Origin: Saccopteryx bilineata
Lineage: Eukaryota > Chordata > Mammalia > Chiroptera > Emballonuridae
Direction of reading: 5' to 3'
DNA length: 64,000 bases
NCBI RefSeq assembly: GCF_036850765.1
Contig: NC_089495.1
Span: 26,442,875 to 26,506,874 of the forward strand
Shown: positions 11,259 through 22,600 of the stretch, piece after piece
How the letters are laid out: each line of letters starts with the position of its first letter
Numbering within the stretch: the first letter of the stretch is position 1
The notes under the pieces: model-generated
Database searches by the model: none
Told to the model about the DNA's origin: nothing
Seen by the model: only the letters and a program-made list of their open reading frames with translations
Translations under genes and position numbers: made by a program

Positions 11259-11699
11259 ATCTAGTATTTACTATTAAAATGTATTTGCCTTTTTGTATAA
11301 AAACTAGGAGACTAGATGATTAAAGTGCCTTTTGTTTATTCTTTCTTTCTCAATGCTCTTATTATAAACGAATATTTATTCAAAAAGTGCTTTGGGTACT
11401 AAACAATTGGTCAGAGCTTTGAATTACTTCTCTCACAATTGAATTTAAAGCATCTTTGCCAGCAGCACAACAAGAGCTGTAGTAAAAGGAGGAATCTATG
11501 GTGATACCAGGGGAGTAAGAATCATAAGCACTGGATTCTATACCCAGTTCTGTCATATATGGGATGACTTGGGATGACAATAGTTATGATAATAATCATA
11601 CTGCTGATCATTTGCTTAGTCCCAAATTCAAAAATATTGAGTTTGAATTTGAAGATATGGACCAAAAATATGGGCTCTATTCAGTACAAAGCACAAGGA
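11259..11699. other. no recognised gene or element
   Basis: AT-rich single-copy-like sequence between the SINE and an old L1M end. The open frame 11380-11580 on the minus strand shows no protein family I know. Confidence 0.5.
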
Positions 11700-11855
11700 T
11701 TCAAGCATCAAAAAGATACAAATTCTGGAAATAGATAGTAAAGATAGTTACACAATATTATGAATGCACTAATGACACTGAATAGTCCATTTAAATGTCT
11801 AAAATGGTAACTTCTATGTTATGTATTTATTACCACAATAAAATAAACAGGGGCA
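11700..11855 (+). mobile_element. old L1M 3' end fragment
   Basis: Contains TTACACAATATTATGAATGCACTAATGACACTGAATAGTCCA..., then AAATGGTAACTTCTATGTTATG and ACCACAATAAAAT, the characteristic order of an old L1M 3' terminus. The assignment rests on pattern memory. Confidence 0.6.
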
Positions 11856-12952
11856 TGAGAACAACATAAGCAAAGAATAAACTTAACCTAGTCTGTCTCT
11901 CAGGCTTTCTGAGAATTTCTATTCTTCATGAGAATTTATTCAGAGTGAACCCACAGGCATGTTCAGCAACCTATTTGGCATAAGAAATTTGCCACACCTG
12001 AGAAGTCCTCCACAAAAGCAGCTGGATTTTTATCCTGCCTTCATCAATGCCCAGACACAATTTCTACCAAGGAAATCATCCATATCTTCCAGGCCTAATG
12101 TCCTGGTAATGGCGCCTGAAATTTCTTGCTGTGTAAATCTTGTGCAATGTTTTTTTCCCGTAGATTTATTGCACATTAAGAAACCTTATTTTGCATGTCT
12201 TTGTTGCATGACCTGGAAATATTTTTAATATAAGTTTGCACATAGTTGGCATACTTGATACCAACAATAAAATAAAATAAAATACACAAGAGATTTAATT
12301 CCTTCTTCTTTCTGATATTTTCTTCTACGTAAATAAAGTTTTATTATTATGACACTCAAGGTCCTACATTGTCTCTTCACTCACTTCTTTCCAAGAGAAG
12401 TAACTTAATGAGATGATTGTGTTTGGAAAGACAAATGAGGCATGTGCAGCCCAGCTTCTTTGTCACTCTTTCCTCTTAGAAGCAGCATTGCTCACACAGA
12501 TTATGCACACTGTCTTCTGTGCCTTGATATTGTACAATTTAAATGAACCTACTTCAATCTGGGGAGCTGCCTGAGACTGAGTAAATCTGTTTAGTTTCAT
12601 GTTTAATATTAGGAAGCACAATTGATTACATATTTGGAAAACATTCTCCAATATAAACTTTTTCAGTAAATAAAGGCGAGATTTTTGTCCTTGGTCCAAT
12701 CTTCTTTTCCTCTCTCCATTTGTTTTATTTCCCAGATAATTTAGAACTGAGATACACAAGAGGGATGTTATTTATTGAACCCACAAAAATACTCTAATAT
12801 CTACTGCATGGATTGATGAGCTTGAAAAAGAGACAAGCAAATGAAATGTAGGATACCAAAGTATGAGAAATAATGTTGGCTTTTTATGCAACTGAGTTTG
12901 AGAGATGCTTTATATTAATATAGATTGTATAGTCAGTAGATGATGTGTAAGA
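11856..12952. other. no recognised gene or element
   Basis: AT-rich sequence without a recognised element. Open frames 11959-12228 (plus) and 12463-12759 (minus) have no recognisable domain, no GC rise and no splice context strong enough to call. Confidence 0.5.
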
Positions 12953-12963
12953 CTTGCTCTTCT

Positions 12964-13373
12964 GCTTTTTTGTATTTTTGTTTGTGAGAAAGAGAGAGAG
13001 AGGGAGAATGAGAGAGAAAAAAAGGAAAAAAAAAGGAAGAGAGATGAGAAGCATCAACTCATAGTTGCAGCACTTTAGTTGTTCATTGATTACTTCTCAT
13101 ATGTTCCTTGATAGGGGGGCTGAAATCAAGGAAATGAACCCTTGCTCAAGCTGGCAAAACTTATGACCAAGACAGTGACTTTGGGTTTCAAACCAACAAC
13201 CTTGGGCTCAAACCAGTGACCATGGGATCATGTTGATGATCCTATCTTCAAGCCAGTGATCCGCGCTTAAGCTAGCAAGCCCACACTCAAGCTGGCAACC
13301 TCAGAGTTTTTAACCTGGGTCCTCAACATCCTAGGTTGATGCTCTATTCATTGCACCACCAATGGTCAGGGGG
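12964..13373 (-). mobile_element. diverged tRNA-derived SINE, type A-like, minus strand
   Basis: On the minus strand it reads from CCCTGACCATTGGTGGTGCA through repeated 'GCTTGAG...' units to a CT-rich tail (purine-rich GAGAGAGAGAG on the plus strand near 12990-13020). Flanked by an 11-bp duplication CTTGCTCTTCT (12953-12963 and 13374-13384). It is clearly older than the copies in L1-A. Confidence 0.88.
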
Positions 13374-13384
13374 CTTGCTCTTCT

Positions 13385-16300
13385 TGAACAAAAGTGCACA
13401 AACTTCAGGAAAACCACAAGCCTCAATAAAAGTGATGAAATTAGCAAAGGTTTTGGCAATACTGAACAGTGATAAAGCCTCAGTAGAAGTTGGAGCCTCA
13501 AGAAACACTGAGAAAGATAAACCTCAGCCAAAATGCAGGGAACAGGCCTTGGAAGAAATACCCAAACACCAACTGGCCCCGACTATATCAGCAAAGACCC
13601 AGTTTCTCCACATGTGCAAGTGGCCTGCATTCAGTCTGCCACTGCTTGGCCTCACAAAGTATTGTGGGAAATGTGATCTTCACTTGTCTGTCATTCACAG
13701 GGCTTTTGGTAAGCAGATTCAGACACACAGGTTTTCAATAGGACAGAAAGGAGGGTTTTACTGGCATTTTCACTTTAAAGGAATAACTTTTTTTTTTTTT
13801 GCTTTTAAACTATAAAGTAATTCTTCTCTACAGTGGTCTAGTGGGGTCTCAGCTTTAAATTGTTAATGCCAGTTGAATTGTCCATGAGTAAAAAGACAAG
13901 GTTTTTGCTTTGTTTTCAGATACACAACAACAGCAGCAGCAACAGAAATAGGGGGTGAGTTTGATGAAACTAGATGGATAAAGTATATAATTGTTGAAAC
14001 AAGGAGGTTGATGATTGGAAGCTAGCTGTATGACGTTCCCAACCTTTGTGTGTTTTAATGCTGGGCCTCAGTAAGTGGTTCTAGGTTGTATGTTCCAAGT
14101 TGCTTTTTGCATTGAGGGTCAAAGAGAATATTGTGAACTACTACACTTGGATTCAAATGGTTTGTCCACATGGTCTTAAGTTTGGTGTCTACAGGGTAAG
14201 TGCATAAGACTTAAAATAGCTAGTCACTAGCAATATTTCAATCTGACACTGGACAGAGTCCACCCTCAATAAGTCTCTGGTTGACAAAACCAGGGTGCTC
14301 AGAGGAAAAATTAAAATCTGAATATGCGGAATAAAAAAGAAACAAAGTATTGTTTCTTCTCTGATGGGCTCTATTGGTCAATGCAACTGAACATAATTGG
14401 CAATATTAAATAAAATCAGAATTATGTTTTAAGATTTAGCCCTGGTATTAATTTAATAAATGCATTTCTGTTGCTGATTTAGCAGCCTTTGAGGAAAAAG
14501 AAATTTACTCTTCAAACCGGTGACCCCAGGAAACTACCCAAACATCCTATACTTGGTTTGTGTTGGGGAGCAGCTTTGTGAAACTAGAAGTAGGTCTGTT
14601 TTGATAGAACATTGCTATACCCAGAGAAGAATAGTCACATCTTAGCTGACCAAGAGCTAAATGAAGGGGCTAACAAGTAATTGAATTATCTATAGGGGGT
14701 GGGGAAATAATACTTTTTAATCAGACCTGGGCCTCCTTTCATGGGGAAGGCGTTTCATTAACAAAGCACACCTTTCTTGACTTATTTATTTATTTATTTA
14801 TTTCTAGGGTATGAGTAGTTGTAAAGTCTTTAGGACTGTTCTCTCCTATAGATACATGAGAGGGTTATATTTCTCTATGAAAGGAGTTAGGCCAATTCTT
14901 TTTTCCTGCCTTAAGAACTGGATTAAGCCTACTCCAGCAGCCTGGACAATTAAGTAGAATGATACTGAACTCAACTCTCACACAACCCTTGATGAACCTA
15001 TAGTATGAGTTCTGTGCCTGGAAATATTTACTACCATACTATAATGTAATATATGATAACTTACACAAAAAATCAGTGCCTAGAAAGCATATATCAAAAA
15101 AAGTCTAAACTATGAATCATTGCCTTATAGTCTAGGTAATGAATAGTGAGCAAGCTAATACTGGAGTCTGAAAATATTGTGAACTACCTTATTCAGTGGC
15201 ATAATATTTGGTAGAAAGCAACACTTGCAAAAACTCAAAATTCAGATAATGTATCTAACAAACTTATAGCTCTTTGTAAGGAGATTAGAAAAAAAGAACA
15301 ATACCATGAGTTGTTCACTATTAATTGCATTTAAAAATGTACTACCATGTCAGAAAAACTAGTTTGCAATAATGAATGAAAGTAGAGAAGGGACTTGTAG
15401 AATTAAAAGAAGAAATTACTTCTTTCTCCAACAGGAAAATGTAAGTCTCTGAAATTCCTTGAGGGACAAATCTGAAAGGCTAATAAAAGTCAGCCTTGCC
15501 AGTAAGGATAAAATAAAGACTTTTAGCCATCACAAACATGTTTAAACCTGAAAAAAAAGGTTCCTATAATATCCAATAAGTACTTCAGTTAGACAATATG
15601 ACTCAGGGAATCAAGGCTAATGATGTAGTACTTACCACAGAGTTTGATCAGCTCAGAGTATTTACTGGTAAGTCCAGAGAAAGGTATGCCTTTTAGAAAA
15701 ACAGCAATGTTTGTTATTGTGAATCTTACTACAATCAAATAGAAAATAATGTCATTGCTTTTGAGAATTACACTATCTGGTAAAGTATGAAACATTACTA
15801 AAAAAATGTTCTGATTCTTTGAGACTTAAGAAAAAATTATCTCTGGAACCTGAGACTTTAAGAGCTGTTCTGCATCCCAAGAGGGTATATTCTTCAATGT
15901 CTCTTCAGATGTTGCCAAAGAGGATAAAAAATAAATAGGTTTTCTAAAGACAGTGCCCATTGCCATAGAGTTCATTAGATTGTGCAGTCTTTTCCAGGCT
16001 TCTGAACTGAGGTATAATCCAGGTATATTACCTTTGTCTGGGAAAAGCATCCATCCAACATGTGCCCAGTAGGGTAGAAGTGCTATAACTTAGTGATAAC
16101 ATGTATCCTATCTTCCATTCTACCCTTTTTTGCAAGGGAATGTGAAGATTATCTTGTTTATGTTCTACCATTTTATATTGTATATATGGTGAGAGGAAGT
16201 AAGGACATGAAACAATAACTTGTCTCTGTACTTCTTAGGTGGCTGGATCAAGAGGAGTCATACCTGGGCCTGATAGAAAAGGTTTCCACATTGTCCTTTG

Positions 16301-16584
16301 ATGCAGAGACTAGAATTTACACACATATCCCACACTTCAACTTCAGTCTTTGACTAAATAAGACTTTGAGCTTTCTCTCTTTGAGCAAGAGATGAGTCTA
16401 TCTTCAGTGTATAAAGGAGAATAAACCACATATTTAGAGGCAAGGAGAGAAAACTATAAAAGTTTGTAGGGCTATCCACAAATATGCTTCATTTCCCCCC
16501 ATTTTTTATATAGTATGTACAAACTTCCCTGCCTCCTAATGTTTATGTTTGACAATCTGGCTATTTCTTCTCAATATAATGTGG
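13385..16584. other. no recognised gene; one TTTA microsatellite
   Basis: Mostly AT-rich single-copy-like sequence. A short (TTTA)n tract lies at about 14781-14803. The open frame starting at 13336 runs out of the adjacent SINE and is not credible as a gene. The segment 15840-16500 has a faint retroelement feel but I cannot assign it. Confidence 0.45.
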
Positions 16585-16806
16585 GAATAACTGATGTATG
16601 TCATTTCTGGTAAGGAGTTTAAGAGACAGGGTGTTTCATCAAGCTCCTTTCATCACTGTGACAGCTATCTACACTATTCCAGATATTGGCTACTGCATCA
16701 GCTTGAGTCCTGGAGTGAAATGCATGTGAGGCACACCCATAAGTTTGACCATACTATAAATGTTGTCTGAACCAGCAATAAACCTAGCTTACTCTGGATG
16801 ATACCA
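16585..16806 (+). mobile_element. old LTR-like or other ancient repeat fragment, family uncertain
   Basis: Contains in order a 'GTCATTTCTGG' segment, 'TTCCAGATATTGGCTACTGCATCAGC', 'GTCCTGGAGTGAA' and 'AGCAATAAACCTAG...CTGGATGATACCA'. This order resembles an ancient mammalian interspersed repeat, possibly a MaLR-type LTR, but I cannot name the family with confidence. Confidence 0.4.
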
Positions 16807-17094
16807 TGGATTGGTCATTTCTCTTCCCTACTTTTTGGAAGCAATCCTGCTCATAGAGAGTATGTGCTTCCTTCTGCTCTTGCATGCCATAAGTCTTCCA
16901 GGTTCAGTGATGCCTGGAGAGTTGTGAATCAGAAAGCTCACTTGTCTACAGATGTTAGTTAAATCTTCCAGTTTTGTCTTTGTAAGTAATAAAAGTGATT
17001 TTGGCTCTTATCAGTGAATTCTATGTCGTATTTTTCATAGTTTCAAAATTTAGGTATGGAAGAAGAGGGTTGATTTTGGACACATCAAATGTAA

Positions 17095-17200
17095 TTTTTC
17101 TTCAGCAACATTTACCAAATACTATTTCTAAGTGCTTTATGTATAGTATCTAACATACATTCTACAACTGTCATAAGAAGGAGATTTGGTTATTACTCTC
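17095..17200 (+). mobile_element. MIR-like fragment
   Basis: Shows 'TACCAAATACTATTTCTAAGTGCTTTATGTATAGTATCTAAC...' in the order of the MIR core and following region. Diverged; boundaries approximate. Confidence 0.5.
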
Positions 17201-19074
17201 ATACCTTTAATATTCTTTCAGATATTTTTAATATTATCAATCCTTGCCATAAAGGGATGGGCATTGAGAAATTAATAATCTTATCCAACAAATTTGCTTC
17301 ATTTCTCCTAGTTAATGATTACCCATTTTTATTAAAAATAAAAGAAAATACAATCAAAAGTGAAAAAAATATTCTTTTAATTTTTATATCTCTCTGGGAC
17401 TTTCGGTCTGATTTTAAAAATGCAGCATTAAATTTGTAGGGAGGAAGGGTTTAGGCTCTTTGGGAATAAGTAATCATTGTTTTCCAAATAAATGATTCAG
17501 TAAAAGGAATTCTAAGCAAGTAAAGGAATCTTGGAATTTATTTTTAAAAGTAACTCATTAAAAGCCCATCAGCACAGAAAAATAAGAAACTCTGCAATGC
17601 TTATTGTTTATTATGAGCAGTATATGGTGAAAATTTGATGTCACATTGTATATGAGTCATTAGAGTATAATTTTTAAAAAATTATTGTTTCCTTGCTGAT
17701 ATGCATAGAGATAGAGATAGAAAGAGATTCATAATAGTTGCACAATAAAGTATTGTTTAAATGCACCTAAGTCGGGGCAGGAGGCGCAGGTGGGGGTGAA
17801 CTTTTCAGTACCATGGACACCGACACTAGCTTCCTTAGGTGTCGACAAGACGGTGCTTTCTGCCTGTTGCCCTCACACTCCCAAAGGTGTCCTGGTATGA
17901 GCAACCGTTTAGTTATCGCCCTAGCTATATACAATCTCTTGATTTGCATGTATAAAATTCACGTTTTTGTATCAAAATGATGTACTATAGAAAAGTGGCA
18001 TAATTATGGGCTAAGAAAGAAAAGAGTTTCAATTCAGAATAAGTTTTCTATCAAGACAAAATTTAAATGTGAAAGAGGTGTGGTTCTTGTACAAAAAAAA
18101 TGAAAAATATTAAAACTGTCTCTTGTGTAGTTTCCAAGGTTGATATTACAATGTATTTAATTAACTAAGTGAATGCTGATAGGGAGGCAGTGTGTTGTGG
18201 ATTGAATAGCCTCTGTAGTTTTAGTAAGGAAAAGAAAAGAATAATTGCCTTATCTCCCAAAGCAATCTCAAATCTGGTTTGGATATATAGTTGATTAAGA
18301 ATTTTATGAGCACTTAAGCCCTCAAAACAATCATGTATTATCACATTTTCATATAAAAGGGTTTTAACTCAGTCTTTTCTTCGAATTTGTAACCTTATTT
18401 CTCAGTCTAAATTTACCTTGAATTGGTCTATAGCCAGAACTCTTGACAGGTAGAGTCAAGCAACTAATGAAGTTAGTGCTTCCGCTGCACTTGCTCCTCA
18501 GGATATAACCCCATTAAGTTATGTTAGATGGAGGAAGAGTCTTCAGCATAAAAAGATTATAAAAAGAAATGCAATTAAGTAGGTGGATAGAAGCTCACTA
18601 CATTGTAAGATTTCTCAATGGTAGAAATTTCCATTGTTTATACAATTTTGTCCTAGAGTTTTCTTAAGAATAAATCTTTAAGTACTTTTTTATTGTTAAT
18701 CAGAATAATACCTCTTGACCTTGACCTTCTTTCAATCAACATCTGCTTGATGAATCAGACATGAAGATGGACCCAGTAATTTTATGTATATGTCATATAT
18801 TCTCATTACTATTCATATAAACCTTTTAAAGGTGAAAAGGTCTCATTTGTACTTCAGCTCTAAAATATTATGTGCTATATAGTGTTACGTTAATCCTTCA
18901 AGAATGAAGGTATAAATATTAAAGGATCTTACTATATATTAAAAAGCATATTCAAGAATAAAATCTTTTTATGATAATTCAGAAACAATCCATATCAGTA
19001 TATTTGTAATTTCATTTTAGTTAAATTCTAGTATTTGAGGTCTTATATAAGTAGATAGTGATCTGAGGTTAGAT
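17201..19074. other. no recognised gene; small GC-rich island at 17765-17935
   Basis: AT-rich sequence with one GC- and CpG-bearing stretch (about 17765-17935) that stands out from its surroundings. A 60-codon minus-strand frame crosses it (17767-17949) without recognisable homology. The rest shows no element I can name. Confidence 0.45.
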
Positions 19075-19090
19075 AAAGAAAATGTCTCTA

Positions 19091-19379
19091 AAAGTGAAAC
19101 TAAGAGACATTGATAAGAGTGTGGTGGTTACGGGGGGGAGGGGGGAAAGGGAGAGGGAAAGGGGGAGGGGGAGGGGCACAAAGAAAACTAGATAGAAGGT
19201 GACAGAGGACAATCTGACTTTGGGTGATGGGTATGCAGCATAATTGAAGGACAAGATAACCTGGACTTGTTGATCTTTGAATATATGTAACCTGATTTAT
19301 TGATGTCGCCCCATTAAAAAAATAAAATTATAATTAAAAAAAAATAAAAAAAAATAAAGAAGTATCGCGAAAAAAAAAA
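19091..19379 (+). mobile_element. 5'-truncated young L1 (3' end only)
   Basis: A 289-bp copy of the L1 3' end: AGTGAAACTAAGAGACATTG..., a G-rich tract (about 19131-19178), GACTTTGGGTGATGGGTATG, the CCCCATTAAAAAAATAAAAT terminus and an A-rich tail. A perfect 16-bp duplication AAAGAAAATGTCTCTA flanks it (19075-19090 and 19380-19395). It belongs to the same 3' UTR type as L1-B. The tail contains the non-A interruption GAAGTATCGCG. Confidence 0.95.
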
Positions 19380-19437
19380 AAAGAAAATGTCTCTAGTCAA
19401 ACCATTGGTAATCTTCATATTTATATGATAGCTTAAT

Positions 19438-19605
19438 TTTCCCACACATCTTTTCTATACATTAATTCATTTCATTCTTGATGTAATAACCTGAGTTAGG
19501 TATTATTATCTTCACATTTCATGTGAGAATACTCAGGCCCCAAATCATTGGCCAAATCTCATAGTTATAAAATGACAGGGCTTCCAAGTCCAATATTCTT
19601 TTCAG
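19438..19605 (+). mobile_element. MIR-like SINE remnant
   Basis: Readable MIR order: 'TTAATTCATTTCATTCTTGATGTAATAACCTGAGTTAGGTATTATTATC', 'TTCATGTGAGAATACTCAGGCCCC', 'GGCCAAATCTCATAG...'. Strongly diverged, as expected for an ancient mammalian SINE. Confidence 0.65.
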
Positions 19606-22600
19606 TACAGCAATGTTCTGGTTTCATTATAATTAGAAAACTCAGTGTGTGTTTGATTTTAACCAGAGGTTTGATGTTTTCTCTATATTAATAGAAGAGA
19701 CTAGAATAACCACAACAAATTGATTTAAAAGTAATCTATTCATGGTTCACTTGGATTGATTGCTAAGATACATTAAAACTGATGTAATTTCACCACATAA
19801 AGCGGAAAAGATTCTATGCTAATATTAAAAAAATGATCATTGACTTATTTGATATAGCCATCCATGTGAACGACTTTATTATCCATGTATGCAGGTACAG
19901 AATGGAAACTGTTGTATTCAAGCACCATAGTATAAGCAACCAATAAAGTCTTCCATGCTCATGTTCTGTTGTTCATGGCTGGCATCCTAAATTCTTTGCC
20001 AAGACCTACTGGAAATAAAAGTTTCAAACCTGTTTCTGTTCCCGTTTGACCCTTGCTGGCTGGCTCTGTCCTTCTTATGGTTGGCACTATTCTATAGTTT
20101 AAAATTCTTCCTTTGTTTCTAAACTTTTATTCTTTCATACCTCTTTGATGGCATTGCTTCTGGATGCTTTGGATAAAAATTCTTGCTGTCTTATCCAGCA
20201 TTTTCTCAAGTGTCATTCTAAGCCTAAGAAAGGAACCAAAAAAAATAGGAAATATCAAGCTCAGTAGCTTCCCCTTTTATAAACAAAGATATATTGGTCA
20301 CCATGACCCGTTTTAATCTTCACTTAAAAGTGAGAGCAGATTTCAGAGGCCTAATTCGGCTTATATTAAATACAATGCTCATTTTGGGCCTGTGACAGAG
20401 CAGTAGCTATCCAGCAGTTCCATTTAACTTTGGAAATAGCTCTCATTGCAGCAGTGGATGGATTCCCACTTTCTGTATATATATATATTACTTTAAGATT
20501 AAGATGAAAATGTTCTGTGTAAATGTAAGTTATTAACAACCATTTGTAGGATTAAAGACTTCCAAAATATAGGCTGATGCCAGGTACATTAATAGTTCTG
20601 AAGAAGCCATTACAGTTTATGGTGTCAGTAATCTGATGAGAGAACATAATAGGGACATCATCTCTGTGACCCAGCAAAATACCACTTATACCTTCAGTGT
20701 GATGAAATAAAAGACATTAAACTTATGTGGTTTCTTAGGGTACAAAGAATGGTAGGAGAATGGTAGGTGACCTTGTGAATCAAGTCTCACTATTTCCATG
20801 GACAGTAATAAAGGCTAAAATGGCAAATATACTTACTTTTTATGAAGCCTTTCCTAAATATCTGGGAAGCTGCACAGATAAGTAAAATAAAATAACCATA
20901 AACCATAGTTTGATAAAAAGCAACCTCAGCATTAATAACCAAAAAACAGAATTTCTTCAAATCCCTGAGCTAACTAACTACCCAGCAATGTTATTGTTTG
21001 TTGTTTTGAGGCATACTACAAAACATAGATTTTTACTCTTTCAATTCCTTGTCTCAGCAGATTATATATACAAACAACTATTTTGTATAATGTAAATCTT
21101 AAGGTTATTTGTATATGAGTTTAATGCATGTTAATTAAACACCATCTACGTATTTGCCTTTCCATGAATCTACCCATTCATTGAACAGAAGTCATGAAGA
21201 TAGGGCTAATGGGGGACAGTTCATTGTTGCCCTACCTCAACTATATTTATTTTAGTTATTTCCCTCTCACCAGCTTTCTTTTGACTGCTGTGAATGTTTT
21301 GCTGATTTTACTTTAGGGAATCATTTTTGCATTTCTCTTGATCTGTTTGAGCTGTATGTCAGTAGACACGAGAGAGTCAGAATCAATATACCTAAGCAGC
21401 AATGCTGGTAAGGAAATTAGGGCTTAGTGTAACTGAGAAACAATTTAAAAGAAAATAAAAGACCAAGGCATTTAGGGGGGAAAAAATCCCTCCCCTAGCT
21501 ACATGTTTTCTACTTCATTTATATTTATTTCAATGGGAACAGGAAATAATAGCATGAAATTCCCTGGCAGCAAATATGCTGTCTAAGAGGGGAAGATTCA
21601 AATGTATTTGAAATAGTAAACATAGATGAGAATCTAAAATCTGTCAAATGCCAATGGCAATGCTATGCCCAGTCTGTGATTTTTGCTCTATCAAAACCAT
21701 ATTTCTGTAGAAGATTATAAACACATTCTTGTATATAAAATCTTTAGAATCTGAAAATATCTATGGAAGATAGACACAGAGGTTTTTGTCTATATTTTAC
21801 AAATAAAAATATAAGAACCCAAAGATATTATGAAACTTGTCCATTGTCAAAGAGTTTATAGGTGCCTGAAGTCACTGTACAATCCAAAGAAGTAAGATTG
21901 ATGTCTGCTAAGATTTTTGAATGCACGTTCAAACTCTAAGGTGTTTCCAAACCCCTTTAAGCATGCTCAATAAAGCTTTGGATAAATATATAGATGCATG
22001 TTTCTATCTACAGACAATGATCTATCCTTATAGTATATATCACTGTTTTTCATAATCCTTTGTTGGCATTGTCACCACCCAAGAGATTGAAAAGATTAAT
22101 GAATAACCTGGAACTCTTTTCCTTTTAAGAATAAATACTAGTGGCAAAACTATCTTCTGGTTTTAGTCATCACCAAAACTTGTGAGATTGCACAGGCACA
22201 TCAACAAGGACCCTTCATAGGTCTTACTGTGGAATGAGTAATTGCATGTGTTTGTGAGAGATCTGAAACATGGAGTGGGTACCAGCAATTCTCCATGTCT
22301 AAAAGGAAGGCTATCTACGGGTTACTCCCAGTCCATCATGGCTCTGTTGATAAACACAGAATAACGTGATTCTGAGAGTCTAACTCCTTTTTTTAAAATG
22401 AGAAAATGTACATACTAAAATTTTAAATGGCCTGCTTCAGGCCACACAGACAGTTTGAAGCAAAGCTACAATGCAATCTGGGCCCGGGGACTTCATTCAA
22501 TGGTCAGGGTCCCTTGCTTATACTATGCCAACAGAAAAGAAAATGAAGTCAAGGACATCTCATAAAGAAACGAGTTTTTCACATTTCACAAACAATAAAA

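Noticed and set aside
13336..13815. 159-codon plus-strand frame
   Set aside because: It begins inside a decayed SINE and runs into a T-run; no domain, no splice evidence and no homology known to me.
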